A DNA stretch of 21,458 bases, from contig JAHNZQ020003147.1 in assembly GCA_019155205.2 (NCBI GenBank), positions 826,985 through 848,442 of the forward strand, in the 5' to 3' direction. Position 1 is the stretch's first letter, and each line of letters opens with the position of its first letter. This document shows positions 1 to 8,859 of this stretch, piece by piece. Source of the DNA: Gracilaria vermiculophylla. Its lineage: Eukaryota; Rhodophyta; Florideophyceae; Gracilariales; Gracilariaceae. Below the pieces are notes generated by a model that saw only the letters and a program-made list of their open reading frames with translations, was not told the origin of the DNA and searched no databases. Both the position numbers and the translations under genes were made by a program.

Positions 1-1
1 G

Positions 2-124
2 TCAAAGTTGGCCAAGTACGTGGAGAGACCGAGCGATACTCACTGGAAGGCAGTCAAACGAGTATTGCGCTACCTCAATGGCACCTCCACATTTGGACTC
101 ACGTATGGCTCCACCACTGAACTG
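2..124 (+). pseudogene. Ty1/copia pol fragment (end of reverse transcriptase)
   Basis: Reading from base 2 gives a short stretch with the hallmark of the copia reverse transcriptase C-terminus: an A-K-Y-V-E-R-P start, H-W-K-A-V-K-R-V-L-R-Y-L, then G-T-S-T-F-G-L-T-Y-G. In copia polyproteins this segment precedes the RNase H domain. No RNase H follows; at about 113-124 similarity stops and the sequence continues in another frame as Ty3/gypsy pol. The fragment is cut by the left window edge, so its full extent is unknown. It is probably an older insertion broken by the gypsy element, or a recombination junction. The family call is good; the exact breakpoint is an estimate. Confidence 0.75.
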
Positions 125-1959
125 CAGACCTTGCGGACCGCGATGCTATCGCCACCGTGGAGACAGAAGCGACTTCCTCGGCTCCAGAGGAAGAGAATCC
201 TGCCACCTGGAAGGAGAAGCTCCAAATTGGCGATGATTTCGAAGGGTATCACCACAGGATAGTGGAGATGCTATTCGCCTTCGAGGACATGTTGTCTGGT
301 CGCCTGGTTCAGGTCAGCCTGGCCAAGCACAGGATGCAGCTCACACCGGATGTTAAGCCGGTACATGAACTCCCGAGGAGGGCCGGACCCCACGCGCGCG
401 ATTTTGAACGCGATGAGGTTCAGCGGATGCTAGGGAAGGGCGTTATAGAGCCTTCCAATTCCAATTGGGCCTCCCTGGTGGTGTTTGTCAAAAAGAAAGA
501 TGGCTCCCTAAGGTTCTGTATTGCCTACAGGCGCCTCAAAGAGGTGACGGTACGCGATTCGTACCCGAAACCCCGGATGGATGAATGTATCGACTCCTTA
601 GGCGATGCGTCCGTTTTCTCCACGCTGGATGCCAACAGCGCCTACTGGCAGATCGAGATGTACGACTCCGATAAGGATAAGACAACGTTCACCTCGCACT
701 GTGGGATTTTGAGATTCAAAAGGATCCCATTTGGGTAGAAGAATGCACCCGCTACGTTCCAACGAGCGGTGGACATGATCCTGTCAAAGGTGAAGTAGCA
801 GCACGCCTAGATGTATATCAATGATGTCATCATATACTCCCGCAGCGTGGAGGAGCACCTCATTCATGTGAAGCACGTGCTCCAACTCTTAAAGGATGCT
901 GGCCTCACCTTGAAGCTGAAGAAATGTTTCTTTTTCAAGTCGTCGGTAGACCACCTGAGGCACGTTGTGCTTCTAGGCCGCCTACAGGTTTCCAGGAAAA
1001 CTCAGGACGCCATCAAGGAAGCTTGCCCTCCCATAAACCAGACGGAGCTCCGCTCCTTCCTTGGGCTGTGTAACGTCTTCCGGAGGTTTGTACCTAATTT
1101 TTGCCGTATAGCGACGCCGTTAAATTGCCTCTTGGAGAAGGACAAACCGACGCAATCGGCTCTCCTCACGGATGAGGAGTTTGAAGCCTTCTACACCTTG
1201 AAGAGGAGACTAATACAACCACCAATCTTGGTGCTTCCGAAGCGGCAGGGCTGAATGGTGCTGGACACTGATGCCTGTAAATACCAGGTAGGATGTGCCC
1301 TCCTACATGAGCAACTGGAAGGTGGACTTCAACCCATCGGGTATTGGAGTCGCAGCCTCACCCCTACGGAACGGAATTATTCCACTTCGGAGCGCGAGTG
1401 TCTTGCCATCGTGTGGGCGGTTTTGCTTTTACGCCCATGCCTGGAAGGCGCGTGCTTCACCTTGAGGACAGATCATGCACCACTGAAGTGGACACTGTCC
1501 TTGACGGATGCTTCCGGTCGCCTGGAAAGGTGGAGGCTACGCCTTCTGGAGTTCGAGTTTGACACCCTCCACCGTCCTGGCATAAAACACCAGGCAGTGG
1601 ATGCGCTCTCGCGAATCTCCACCGATGGGGAAGATAATAAACCTTCGGAAGGCAACATCCCGTGTTTGGTCATCCAGAACGCCGACGGGAAAAAAGGATC
1701 CGACGGAGAATGTTTGTAATGCTGTGAACCTGGAGGAAAGTACAGTGGATTCCCGGAGGTGATGGCTTTTGTTGAGGAGGAGAAAGAAGTTCTCCCCATT
1801 ACCGTTGCGGAGTTCCTGAAGAAGCAGAGTACGGATGCGTACTGCAAGGAGTGCCTCCCCACTGTGGGGAGTTTGACGTCATCGTTCGATGTCGACCGTG
1901 ACGGCGTGCTTGTACGCTGCGGCCCTCTCGATGAAGCTCTCCAAAATGTGGTGCCAACG

Positions 1960-3066
1960 AAGTTACGGGCGAGAGTATTGTACCTCTCGCCCTATCCTCG
2001 CCTCACCGGGCACCCCGGTGGATCTCGGATTTATTTCACCATGTGGAGGGAGTTCTATTGGCCGAACATGGCTAAGGACGCCTTCCAAACAGTAGCGGAT
2101 TGCTATTCCTGCGCCGCCGCTAGGGGGAGTATACGGAAACACAGGACGCCACTCACGCTGTTCCCACTTTCGGGACCGTTGGAGTTTGTGGCCATGGACA
2201 TCTTGGGTCCTCTCTCCAAGACGGAGCGAGGGCATCGATTTATCCTCGTGATCACGGATCGCTTTTCCAAGATAACGCGTACCATCCCCCTCTGGAGCAC
2301 TACTGCAGCAGTGATTACCGACTCCTTTCTGGAGCATTGGGTTTATCCCTGCGGGATACCGTTGTACCTCCTTACGGAAAATGGCCCCCAGTTCGCGGCC
2401 AAACTCTTCAGCGCCGTTTCCGGAATGCTGGGGATGAGACAGTTGTTTACAACTACCTATCATCCCCAGACCAACGGACAGGCGGTAAGGTTCAACAAAA
2501 CCATCACCTCGAGGCTGTAGCACTACGTCGCGGACCACCAGAACGATTGGGACGCATATATGGGACTCCTCACGTATGCATACAACCCACAGGTGCACCG
2601 CTCCACGGGAACCACTCCTTTCAACTTGGTGCTCTCGCGCATACCTCCAAGTGCCGTCATTGCGGCACGCACCATGGCGCGCCCGGCGGATGGGCCACAG
2701 ACGCCAACAGCAGTGCAAGCCAAACGCTCCATCCTAAGGGGATATGAGAACGCTCTCTCCCTCGCGAAGGAGAGACACAACGCCTCGCAGAGGAGATACA
2801 AACAGAACTTCGACCGAAAGGTTATGGAAGTTACTCACTAGAAAGAAGGCACCGAGGTGTTCCTCGATAGACCCTGGGAGAACTCTGATGAACTGCCGGA
2901 CGTTACGCGCAAGTTAGCGCCGACCACCTCGGAACCCTTCAAAGTCCCTACCACCTATAGGGATACTGTCGCCATTGAGGTCAACGGGCTCAGAGATATC
3001 GTCTCCCTTGATATAGTGACGAAAGCCCCAACGCTCAGCCTTCCAGGAATTCCCGCCACCCCACCT
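1960..3066 (+). other. Integrase domain of the gypsy pol, catalytically degraded
   Basis: The zinc-binding region keeps G-H-P-G-G and C-Y-S-C, but the first His of the HHCC finger appears to be Pro. The catalytic core starts with A-M-D-I-L-G-P-L (first Asp present). The second catalytic position reads L-T-E-N-G-P-Q-F, where the family has Asp. The final motif reads Y-H-P-Q-T-N-G-Q-A-V-R-F, where the family has V-E-R-F, so the catalytic Glu is gone. A GPY/F-like module follows (2911-3030: K-L-A-P, E-P-F-K-V, then V-N-G-L-R-D-I-V-S). Family motifs are established knowledge; the substitutions are read directly. Confidence 0.85.
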
Positions 3067-3207
3067 TAGGGACAACGCGCGGAGATTCCTCATCCAACCA
3101 CCTCAGGCGCGACGACAGTACGAGATACTGGGAACCGTATCACCGCTCTCGGTGAACCAATCCTGGAGGCTCCCGACGCCATCCTGACCCCCGAAGGTGA
3201 CATCCTC

Positions 3208-3366
3208 TACGCTGTTGACCATATCGTCTCGCATCGACGAACCCCTGCAGGAGTACTGTACCGCGTCCGCTGGTACGGGTACGCCGCAAAGGACGACACG
3301 GAAGAACCTCCGGAACATATCCCGGAGAACTTCCTTAGGCGATACCACGCCAATCTGGTGCGAAAA
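3208..3366 (+). other. Chromodomain at the integrase C-terminus
   Basis: The frame encodes Y-A-V-D-H-I-V-S-H-R, a short loop, then Y-R-V-R-W-Y-G-Y, D-D-T-E-E-P-P-E-H-I-P and F-L-R-R-Y. That is the chromodomain pattern of chromoviruses, where it is thought to steer integration to marked chromatin. The usual Trp of the D-T-W-E-P motif is Glu here. The frame ends at a TAG at 3379-3381, which I take as the natural end of pol because the polypurine tract follows 12 bases later. Confidence 0.8.
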
Positions 3367-3393
3367 TGCCTCTCCACATAGGCACTTACGTTT

Positions 3394-3410
3394 AGGAAAG
3401 GGGGAGGGGG
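3394..3410 (+). promoter_or_regulatory. Polypurine tract next to the pol stop
   Basis: AGGAAAGGGGGAGGGGG starts 12 bases after the pol stop codon. Polypurine tracts prime plus-strand synthesis in LTR retroelements and normally sit directly before the 3' LTR. No copy of the local LTR follows here; the same 11-base core recurs at 6213-6223, where an LTR does follow. Confidence 0.6.
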
Positions 3411-3600
3411 CCCCCAAACGGAGATTTTTTTCGTCTTCGCCGTCTACCCCCCACCCGGAGTTCTCTTTTTCGCCTCCAGAAGGCTGTGCTCGCTTTTTCG
3501 CGTGCTCCTACGGCGGAACGTCGTGTCGTTGAGCTGGCGGGCACGGCCTATGCCTTTTTAAACTACCGTTTGTGGAGCTTCTGCTCCATCCGAAGGATCT
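3411..3600. other. Non-coding spacer between pol and the antisense ORF
   Basis: No supported gene. The stretch holds T-rich and C-rich runs (3424-3470) and a TTTTTAAA motif near 3553-3562. It does not match the three LTR copies further right. It may be retroelement 3' untranslated sequence. Confidence 0.4.
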
Positions 3601-3606
3601 TTTATT
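3601..3606 (-). terminator. AATAAA polyadenylation signal behind the antisense ORF
   Basis: On the - strand AATAAA begins two bases after the TGA stop (3611-3609) of the antisense ORF. The position suits a very short 3' untranslated region and suggests that the antisense ORF had its own transcription unit. A hexamer of this kind can occur by chance, so this is suggestive only. Confidence 0.45.
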
Positions 3607-3608
3607 GG

Positions 3609-5714
3609 TCAGGGTCCTCTCACCTGCAGGTCACCGAACCGCGTTGAATACTCCACTTCGAGTCGCGCTTTCGCTGTGAGCGCTTGGCTATCAAAGAACC
3701 CCGACAGGCTTTCCTTGAGTGCCGCCATCGATGCTCGGTCTGCCCGGGCCTTGTGGAGCTCTGAGACCCAAGCACGCGCCTCGCGCAGAGCCTCCACAGG
3801 AGAAGCCGGTGCAGGACGGCCTGTCACAAGGCACGCCTGCACCAACTCCTTAAAGGCAGCCTCCAAAGCCCCAGAGGAGACTCCTCCCGACGGTGCACCC
3901 GATGCGGCCACCTCCATTGATGGCGCAACAACCACCACGGAGGGAGCTGCAGACGGCGGACCAGCTGAGACAGGAGCTCTCCGACGGGGTTCCGCGGGTT
4001 CCGCAGTGGAGGACGGCAATGCCAAGGGCGGAGTCGGAGACGCCGGAGGTGATGGTGTTGAGGGAACCGGAACGCTCTGCAGGCGAGGCTGAGTACACGG
4101 CGCAGGGACGCTCCGCAATCGTGGTTGCACCACTGGGGCCGAACAAACCGGGACGGGAGTGATCTCATCCCCTTCCATTGGAGACACGGCGGCGACCACT
4201 GCGGGGGCACTGGGCTCCGCGGCGGGCCGCGGAGTTATCACCTCAGGAGGTGCGCCCATATCCTGCGACGGAGCCGGTACCCGACGGGGCGCATCAAATG
4301 CCAGACTCTCCATCAAAGGGTAGTAGTCGAGTACTCGACGCCCTGGCATCTGAGGAATCCGAGACGGCGACAGACGGGGAAAAGCAGGGTATGCGTGCCC
4401 GTCATCGTCTCCATTCGGACTCCTCATAATGGGGTGAAACTTGTCCTCGCCGTTGTCGTACCAGAGGAAACCCGCTGTGTTGCTCCACGCCACCTGGAGG
4501 TTGTAATTTAACAGTGTCTCCGCTTCGGACTCGCTCCATGCGGTGCCCTTAATCAGGTTTTAGATGACAAAGGAGCGCAGGACCCGTATGATGGACTCCG
4601 ATAAGGGGAGCAAACGCCCGGCGGTCGGCTGATACGACGAGTCCCAGTAGAGGCGGCCGTCGCGGCATCAGGTATAGGAGGTTACGCCTTCGTCCGCCGC
4701 TTGGAAATACGCCATCAGAGTGCCGACCGCAAACTCCGTCGAGGCGACCAGAATGACGAACCGCCCTAGGGAGTCATGGGGATCCAGAACCTCGGAGGTA
4801 TGATACGCGAAGGTTATGGGCGTCGCCACGCAGAGATGCGGGGAAACCCAGTGGTCCCTCCATGAGTCGTTCACCTGAAGGTAATACTTCTGCCGCTGCC
4901 CGGAGGGCATATTGTGGAACTCCGTGTTACGCCATTCGTAGAAGTACCTGAATGCGGTACGTACGCGAGTTTCGTCCGCGAGATGTGTCCCCCATCGATT
5001 CCAATTGAGCCACTACAGGCGATTGTATGGGAGATCGAAGGGCAACACCGCAAGGGCGGAGCGCACATCGGCGATGCTTTCGGATCGCCTTGCTCTCTGG
5101 TGCGAGCTCTCCTTGTGGAGCAGGACCTGGAGTCGCGCCTGGATCTCTCGTTCTTCAGCGTACCTCAGATAGGGAGTGTCGCAATGTCCTACCGTGGTCG
5201 GCGCACTGTCACCATGTACCGGAGTGGTAAGCCAATGGGCGCGGTATGCGTCGACGCGGTTCCGCTTCTGGTCGTTCCACGCAATCTCCGGGACGGCGCG
5301 GGACCGCATCGCCTGCAGGTACGGCCGAAAATGGTGAATGTAGACCTCCACGGGACAGGGGAGACTCACGCGCCTATCGTGGAACAGGACAAACACTCGC
5401 GTGGCGCGATGATCGAAGTGTTTTCCTGGACGGAACGGTGCTCCGGTCGAGGTGTGATACACCTCAGGATTGGAAGGGGATGTCGGCGCTGGAGTAGGAG
5501 AGGACATTCCGAAGGCGTACGAAGCGGGGTGGATGGCGACCGAACGCGTGGTGGCACCTGAAGAGAGAGACCTGACACCACTCGGGGATCGATTCGAAGT
5601 TATATGCACCACCGCGGAGGGAGCCATGTCAAGCCGCCACCGGGGAATCCGAGGCGAAGTCGGGCGACCGGTATCAGGCCAGTTATGAAGCACCATCGCG
5701 GGGCGCGCGCTCAT
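3609..5714 (-). pseudogene. Long antisense ORF of the gypsy element, broken by nonsense codons; function unknown
   Basis: On the strand opposite pol, one frame stays open from the ATG at 5714 to a TGA at 3609 except for a TAG at 5015-5013, a TGA at 4670-4668 and a TAA at 4562-4560, about 700 codons in total. The first half is a globular-looking region rich in His, Arg and aromatic residues (R-V-F-V-L-F-H-D-R-R-V, then W-R-D-H-W-V-S-P-H). The second half has a Pro/Ala/Ser-rich linker followed by an Ala/Glu/Lys-rich C-terminal segment that is probably helical (E-A-A-F-K-E-L-V, E-A-L-R-E-A-R-A-W-V). I recognise no domain. Its place between pol and the 3' LTR, in reverse, matches the additional antisense ORFs described in some plant gypsy elements. 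As in pol, there are no frameshifts, which argues that this frame really was coding. Confidence 0.6.
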
Positions 5715-6212
5715 ATCCAACGGAGAATGACGGAAGTGCGGACGAGAGACTTATAAGTCCGGCACCTTCACGGAGATCGGATGAGCGGACGCGAAGAAGC
5801 GGGTGTTGCCAAAAAAAGTAACCTCGAAGGAGTCGGAGTGGCTAGCGCCTCCAGGGGGTCGGTATCCTCGCGGGACTGACCCACGCTCCGTCCACGGAAG
5901 TGTGCACTTGCACCGCGTGCGGTACGCTGGAAGACGCGGACATCCACGCTGCCGACTGGCGCAGCGGCACCGACAGGTGACACCAAGAAGGAGTGGATGC
6001 AGCCGGGTGAAGGAGGAGCAGAGCCCACGAACGCCGCAAGGAGTGAAACGCGAGCCCGCGGCAACAGGCCACGCAGGAGTATGGAGAAGAGAAGGAACGC
6101 CTGAAAGAGAGAACGGGCGAACCGCCGGAGGCCGCACGTGCCGTAACACCGATAGGAGCCACCCCAGGGATCAAGAAAGCGAAAGATGCACCTCGAGGAC
6201 GTGATACAATTC
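5715..6212. other. GC-rich leader between the antisense ORF and the 3' polypurine tract
   Basis: Several overlapping frames are open on both strands (5751-6149 and 5768-6064 on -, 5803-6204 on +), which is expected of GC-rich sequence. None begins with a clear ATG and matches a known family. It could hold the promoter or 5' end of the antisense ORF: the same - frame is open upstream from 6149 to a TAA at 5753-5751. I see nothing I can assign. Confidence 0.35.
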
Positions 6213-6225
6213 AGGAAAGGGGGTA
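6213..6225 (+). promoter_or_regulatory. Polypurine tract directly before the + strand LTR
   Basis: AGGAAAGGGGG followed by TA lies immediately before the TG that opens the LTR at 6226. This identifies that LTR as a 3' LTR of a + strand element and fixes its left boundary. The 11-base core is identical to the tract at 3394-3404. Confidence 0.75.
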
Positions 6226-6779
6226 TGAAGTACAGTGGCTCCTAGGGAAATAGGGTGATTTGGCCTTAAGGTATAAAATTCCTAAGGAGGGTTCGTAATT
6301 TATTGGCTGGGCCACGTGGTGCATAATCTCGCCCGCGTGCGCTACAGTATCCTTGAGGAACGGTAGAATTATTATTTATTTTAGTTAATTTAGGCAGGTA
6401 ACTAGCACAGTAATGAGACCTGCCGAGGTGGGCTCCCGGCTAGGTATTTAACCCGCTGGGTGAGCTCCACTTCAGGGGAAGTAAAGACAAGCACCCTTGA
6501 GTCTTCTTCTACTTTTCCGGTTGGAGTCTCTTGTCGATCTACGCAGGTTTCTAAGTCGCCGATCCCCAGGTTGCATCATAGCAGGGCCTGTAGGAGCATT
6601 GTCCGCCCAGTGAACCTCCCCCCTCCGCTTGGTGTTTGCGGATCCCCTTTCAGGGTTCCCCCGGCTCGCGACAGCGGATACCGGAGACCACCTTTAGGAA
6701 TACGCGCCTTTGGAGTCACCAAAAACTCCTAACCAACGTTATGCGTTGCTACCTCGAGAGGAGGGCTGACAGTACCACA
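6226..6779 (+). repeat. LTR copy C (554 bp), 3' LTR of the + strand gypsy element
   Basis: The unit begins TGAAGTACAGTG and ends ACCACA, the TG...CA form of an LTR. It recurs inverted at 8276-8829 (also 554 bp) and at 9447-9996. A TATAAAA at 6272-6278 and a CCACGTGG palindrome at 6312-6319 lie in the first 100 bases. Compared with the 8276-8829 copy I count 12 differences in about the first 118 aligned bases. The right boundary is inferred from where all three copies stop matching. Confidence 0.88.
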
Positions 6780-6806
6780 CGTACAGTGTACTGGCTCTCG
6801 AGACAA

Positions 6807-8273
6807 TCAAATCCTGCAAGGCGGTGGGTAGTTTCGAGGGTTCGCAAATCGGACACTCCTGTAAGATCCTGCCCAGGCGTACAAAGTGGGGGACGAGGGT
6901 GTCCACGTCCTAGACGGTACTCCCTGAGATGAATCATATGTGAGGGCAAGGGCCTCTTGCTCTCCCACGAGCGTGAGCTCGGCGACCTCCTTCAAGGTGC
7001 TGGAATCTAACGTCAGGGCGGATGCCCGATGGGTCCTTGAGGCCGTCGGTTTGCCCGAAAGTGGAGTGTGGCTGCGACGAGCGGCATGGTGAGTGTTTCC
7101 ATAGGATTCCGCGAAACGTGTTAGCTCCGTATACAAGGTCTTTGGGTGCGTTGTCAGGTGTCTACGCACCCTTGCGCGTATCAAGGGAAGGAGTCCCTCG
7201 ATAAACAACGACTTCGACCGCCGTTCGGAGTACACGTTCAAACACCGTAAGGCCTTCGTCTACAGCTTCTGTGAGAACTCCGTCTCGGTCATTCCCGTGT
7301 TATGCCTATGGAACGTGACTTCAGAATCAGCATCGGCTATCACCTCGTCCATTGCGTACCTTTTGAGCAGAAAATTCACCACCTCCGGGTACGGCGTCAA
7401 GATTTCCGTTCCAGGGTCATCCCCAATGGTGCTTTCACCCGTGAGGCGCGGCTCCACGAGCGAGTGCGCCTGGCCTGTGAGGTAGAACTGAAAGCACCAT
7501 GCGGCGGCACCTTCAAGGAAACCATCGGTATTACACGCCGAACGGAACCGTGTGAGGAAATTCAACACCGAAATGTGGTCCTCGCCTGAGAAGGAGTGCC
7601 TTTTCATTTGAATATCCATGCGGCGCCGGATCTTCATGGGTCGTTTAGCGACCGATGCGTTCTAAAGAATGGAGCGATCATTCAACCTGTTGGTGCCATA
7701 ATCCATCACTTTGGCGAAGAGGTCATTAAGCGGAACGACCTTCCTGACCCTTCTGCTTTTCTCCTTGGGAGACATACTGTTCTCCGAGCTGGAGCCGTTT
7801 ACGGATTCGGAGTCGGAGCTTTCCTCTGAATCGGTGTCTCGCTCTTTTCTTTATTGCGTCTGTTTCTTTCGGCGTCTTTCCTTTAGGTGATCTGGGCTAC
7901 TGACGATACCCCCGTTATCGCGATCCACCCGAGGAGTATCCTGTTCGTCTCTCCTTGAGTGAATTTCTTCGCGACCGGTATCCTGTCCTCCTCCGTAAAG
8001 CGATAGGTCCAGATGTTGCATAGCAATATTCTTGAGGTATTCCCGCTTCCCTACGACAGTACCTTTTCCTCCTTTGGCGTAGGGGGTGGCAGTACCCTGT
8101 CCCTCTCTGCCCGGGGTCACCTTAGGTGTTGATGGAGGAAACCTCTCCTGTACGGAAGAATAACTTTGAAACGCCACTGCAGGGAATGGCTGCGCAGTTT
8201 GGGAAAGAACCTCCGCACGGAATACAATTGGAATCACCTCAAGGAAGGGGTCGGAATCCTGCAAAGCATCCAC
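6807..8273 (-). pseudogene. gag: Ty3/gypsy gag, truncated and broken by nonsense codons
   Basis: The - strand frame from 8273 reads through a Pro-rich, then Arg/Asp/Glu-rich N-terminal region into a retrotransposon Gag domain (about 7610-7080). Its features are F-S-G-E-D-H-I-S-V-L-N-F-L, A-C-N-T-D-G-F-L-E-G-A-A, Y-P-E-V-V-N-F-L-L-K-R-Y-A, then F-I-E-G-L-L-P-L-I-R. Gag proteins package element RNA into particles. Nonsense codons lie at 7853-7851 (TAA), 7664-7662 (TAG) and 7262-7260 (TAG), with no frameshift, and the frame ends at a TGA at 6809-6807 close to LTR copy C. A stretch near 6850 (L-Y-A-W-A-G-S-Y-R-S-V-R-F) could be a CCHC knuckle that has lost all its ligands; this is speculative. 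The true start is unclear: codon 8273 is GTG. Confidence 0.8.
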
Positions 8274-8275
8274 AG

Positions 8276-8829
8276 TGTGGTATTGTCAGCCCTCCTCTCG
8301 AGGTAGTAAAGCACAACGTCCGTTAGGAGTTTTTGTTGACTCCAAAGGCGCGTGTTCCTAAAGGTGGTCTCCGGTATCCGCTGTCGCGAGCCGGGGGAAT
8401 TCTTAAAGGGGATCCGTAAACACCAAGCGGAGGGGGAGGTTCACTGGGCGGACAATACTCTTACAGGCGCTGCTATGATGCGACCTGGGGATTGGCGGCT
8501 TAGAAACCTGCGTTGATCGACAAGAGACTCCAACCGGGAAAGTAGATGAAGACTCAGGGGTGCTTGTCTTTACTTCCTTAGAGGTCGAGCTCACCCGGCA
8601 GATTAAGTATCAAGCCGGGAGCCCGCCTCGGCAGGTCTCGCTACTGTACTAATTACCTGCCTAAATTAATTAAATATAAATAATAATCCTACCGTTCATC
8701 AAGAAAACTGTAGCGCACGTGGGCTGGATTACGCACCACGTGGCACAGCTAATAAAATACGAGCCCTCCTTAGGAATATTATACCTTAAGGCCAAACCAC
8801 CCTATTTTCGTAGGAGCCACTGTACTACA
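8276..8829 (-). repeat. LTR copy A (554 bp), 5' LTR of the - strand gag element
   Basis: Inverted copy of 6226-6779: on the - strand it starts TGTAGTACAGTG at 8829 and ends ACCACA at 8276. The gag frame begins just beyond its 3' end, so it acts as the 5' LTR of a - strand element. The TATA-like GGTATAATATT and the CCACGTGG palindrome (8736-8743) are present. No polypurine tract precedes it, consistent with a 5' LTR. Confidence 0.88.
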
Positions 8830-8859
8830 CACAGCATGGTAAGCGCTCTCCGTTGTGAT

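Larger units (their letters stand above)
121..3381 (+). pseudogene. pol: Ty3/gypsy (chromovirus-type) pol: RT, RNase H, integrase, chromodomain
   Basis: A single reading frame carries, in order: reverse transcriptase (about 340-1130, with F-S-T-L-D-A-N-S-A-Y-W-Q and Y-I-N-D-V-I-I-Y-S), RNase H (1255-1620, D-T-D-A, E-R-E-C-L-A and R-T-D-H-A-P-L-K-W), integrase (about 1960-2900) and a chromodomain (3208-3366). This is the Ty3/gypsy domain order. The frame is interrupted by eight nonsense codons at 736, 796, 808, 1252, 1717, 2518, 2839 and 3067 (six TAG, one TGA, one TAA), yet I find no frameshift across more than 3 kb. Key residues are also lost: the first Asp of the RT Y-x-D-D box is Asn. Gag and protease are absent, since the 5' side is cut at the copia junction. 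It is non-functional; polypurine tracts and an LTR of matching orientation follow. Confidence 0.93.

Noticed and set aside
736..3069. Reassignment of TAG to an amino acid in this organism
   Set aside because: Residues expected at the TAG sites from family motifs differ (Leu in F-G-L-K-N-A-P, probably Trp near 796, others Gln or Arg), and pol also has TGA and TAA stops and lost catalytic residues. Ordinary decay explains this better.
5803..6204. 133-codon + strand ORF before the polypurine tract
   Set aside because: It starts at a non-ATG codon in GC-rich DNA where several frames on both strands are open; no family resemblance.
6460..6732. 90-codon ORF inside LTR copy C, also present in part in copy A (8594-8403)
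   Set aside because: It starts at GTG, is stopped in copy B, and its similarity between copies follows from the LTR repeat itself.
6226..8829. A DNA transposon with 554-bp terminal inverted repeats around gag
   Set aside because: The repeats have LTR ends, a polypurine tract precedes one of them, gag follows the other in sense orientation, and a third copy lies outside. Two LTR elements in opposite orientation is simpler.
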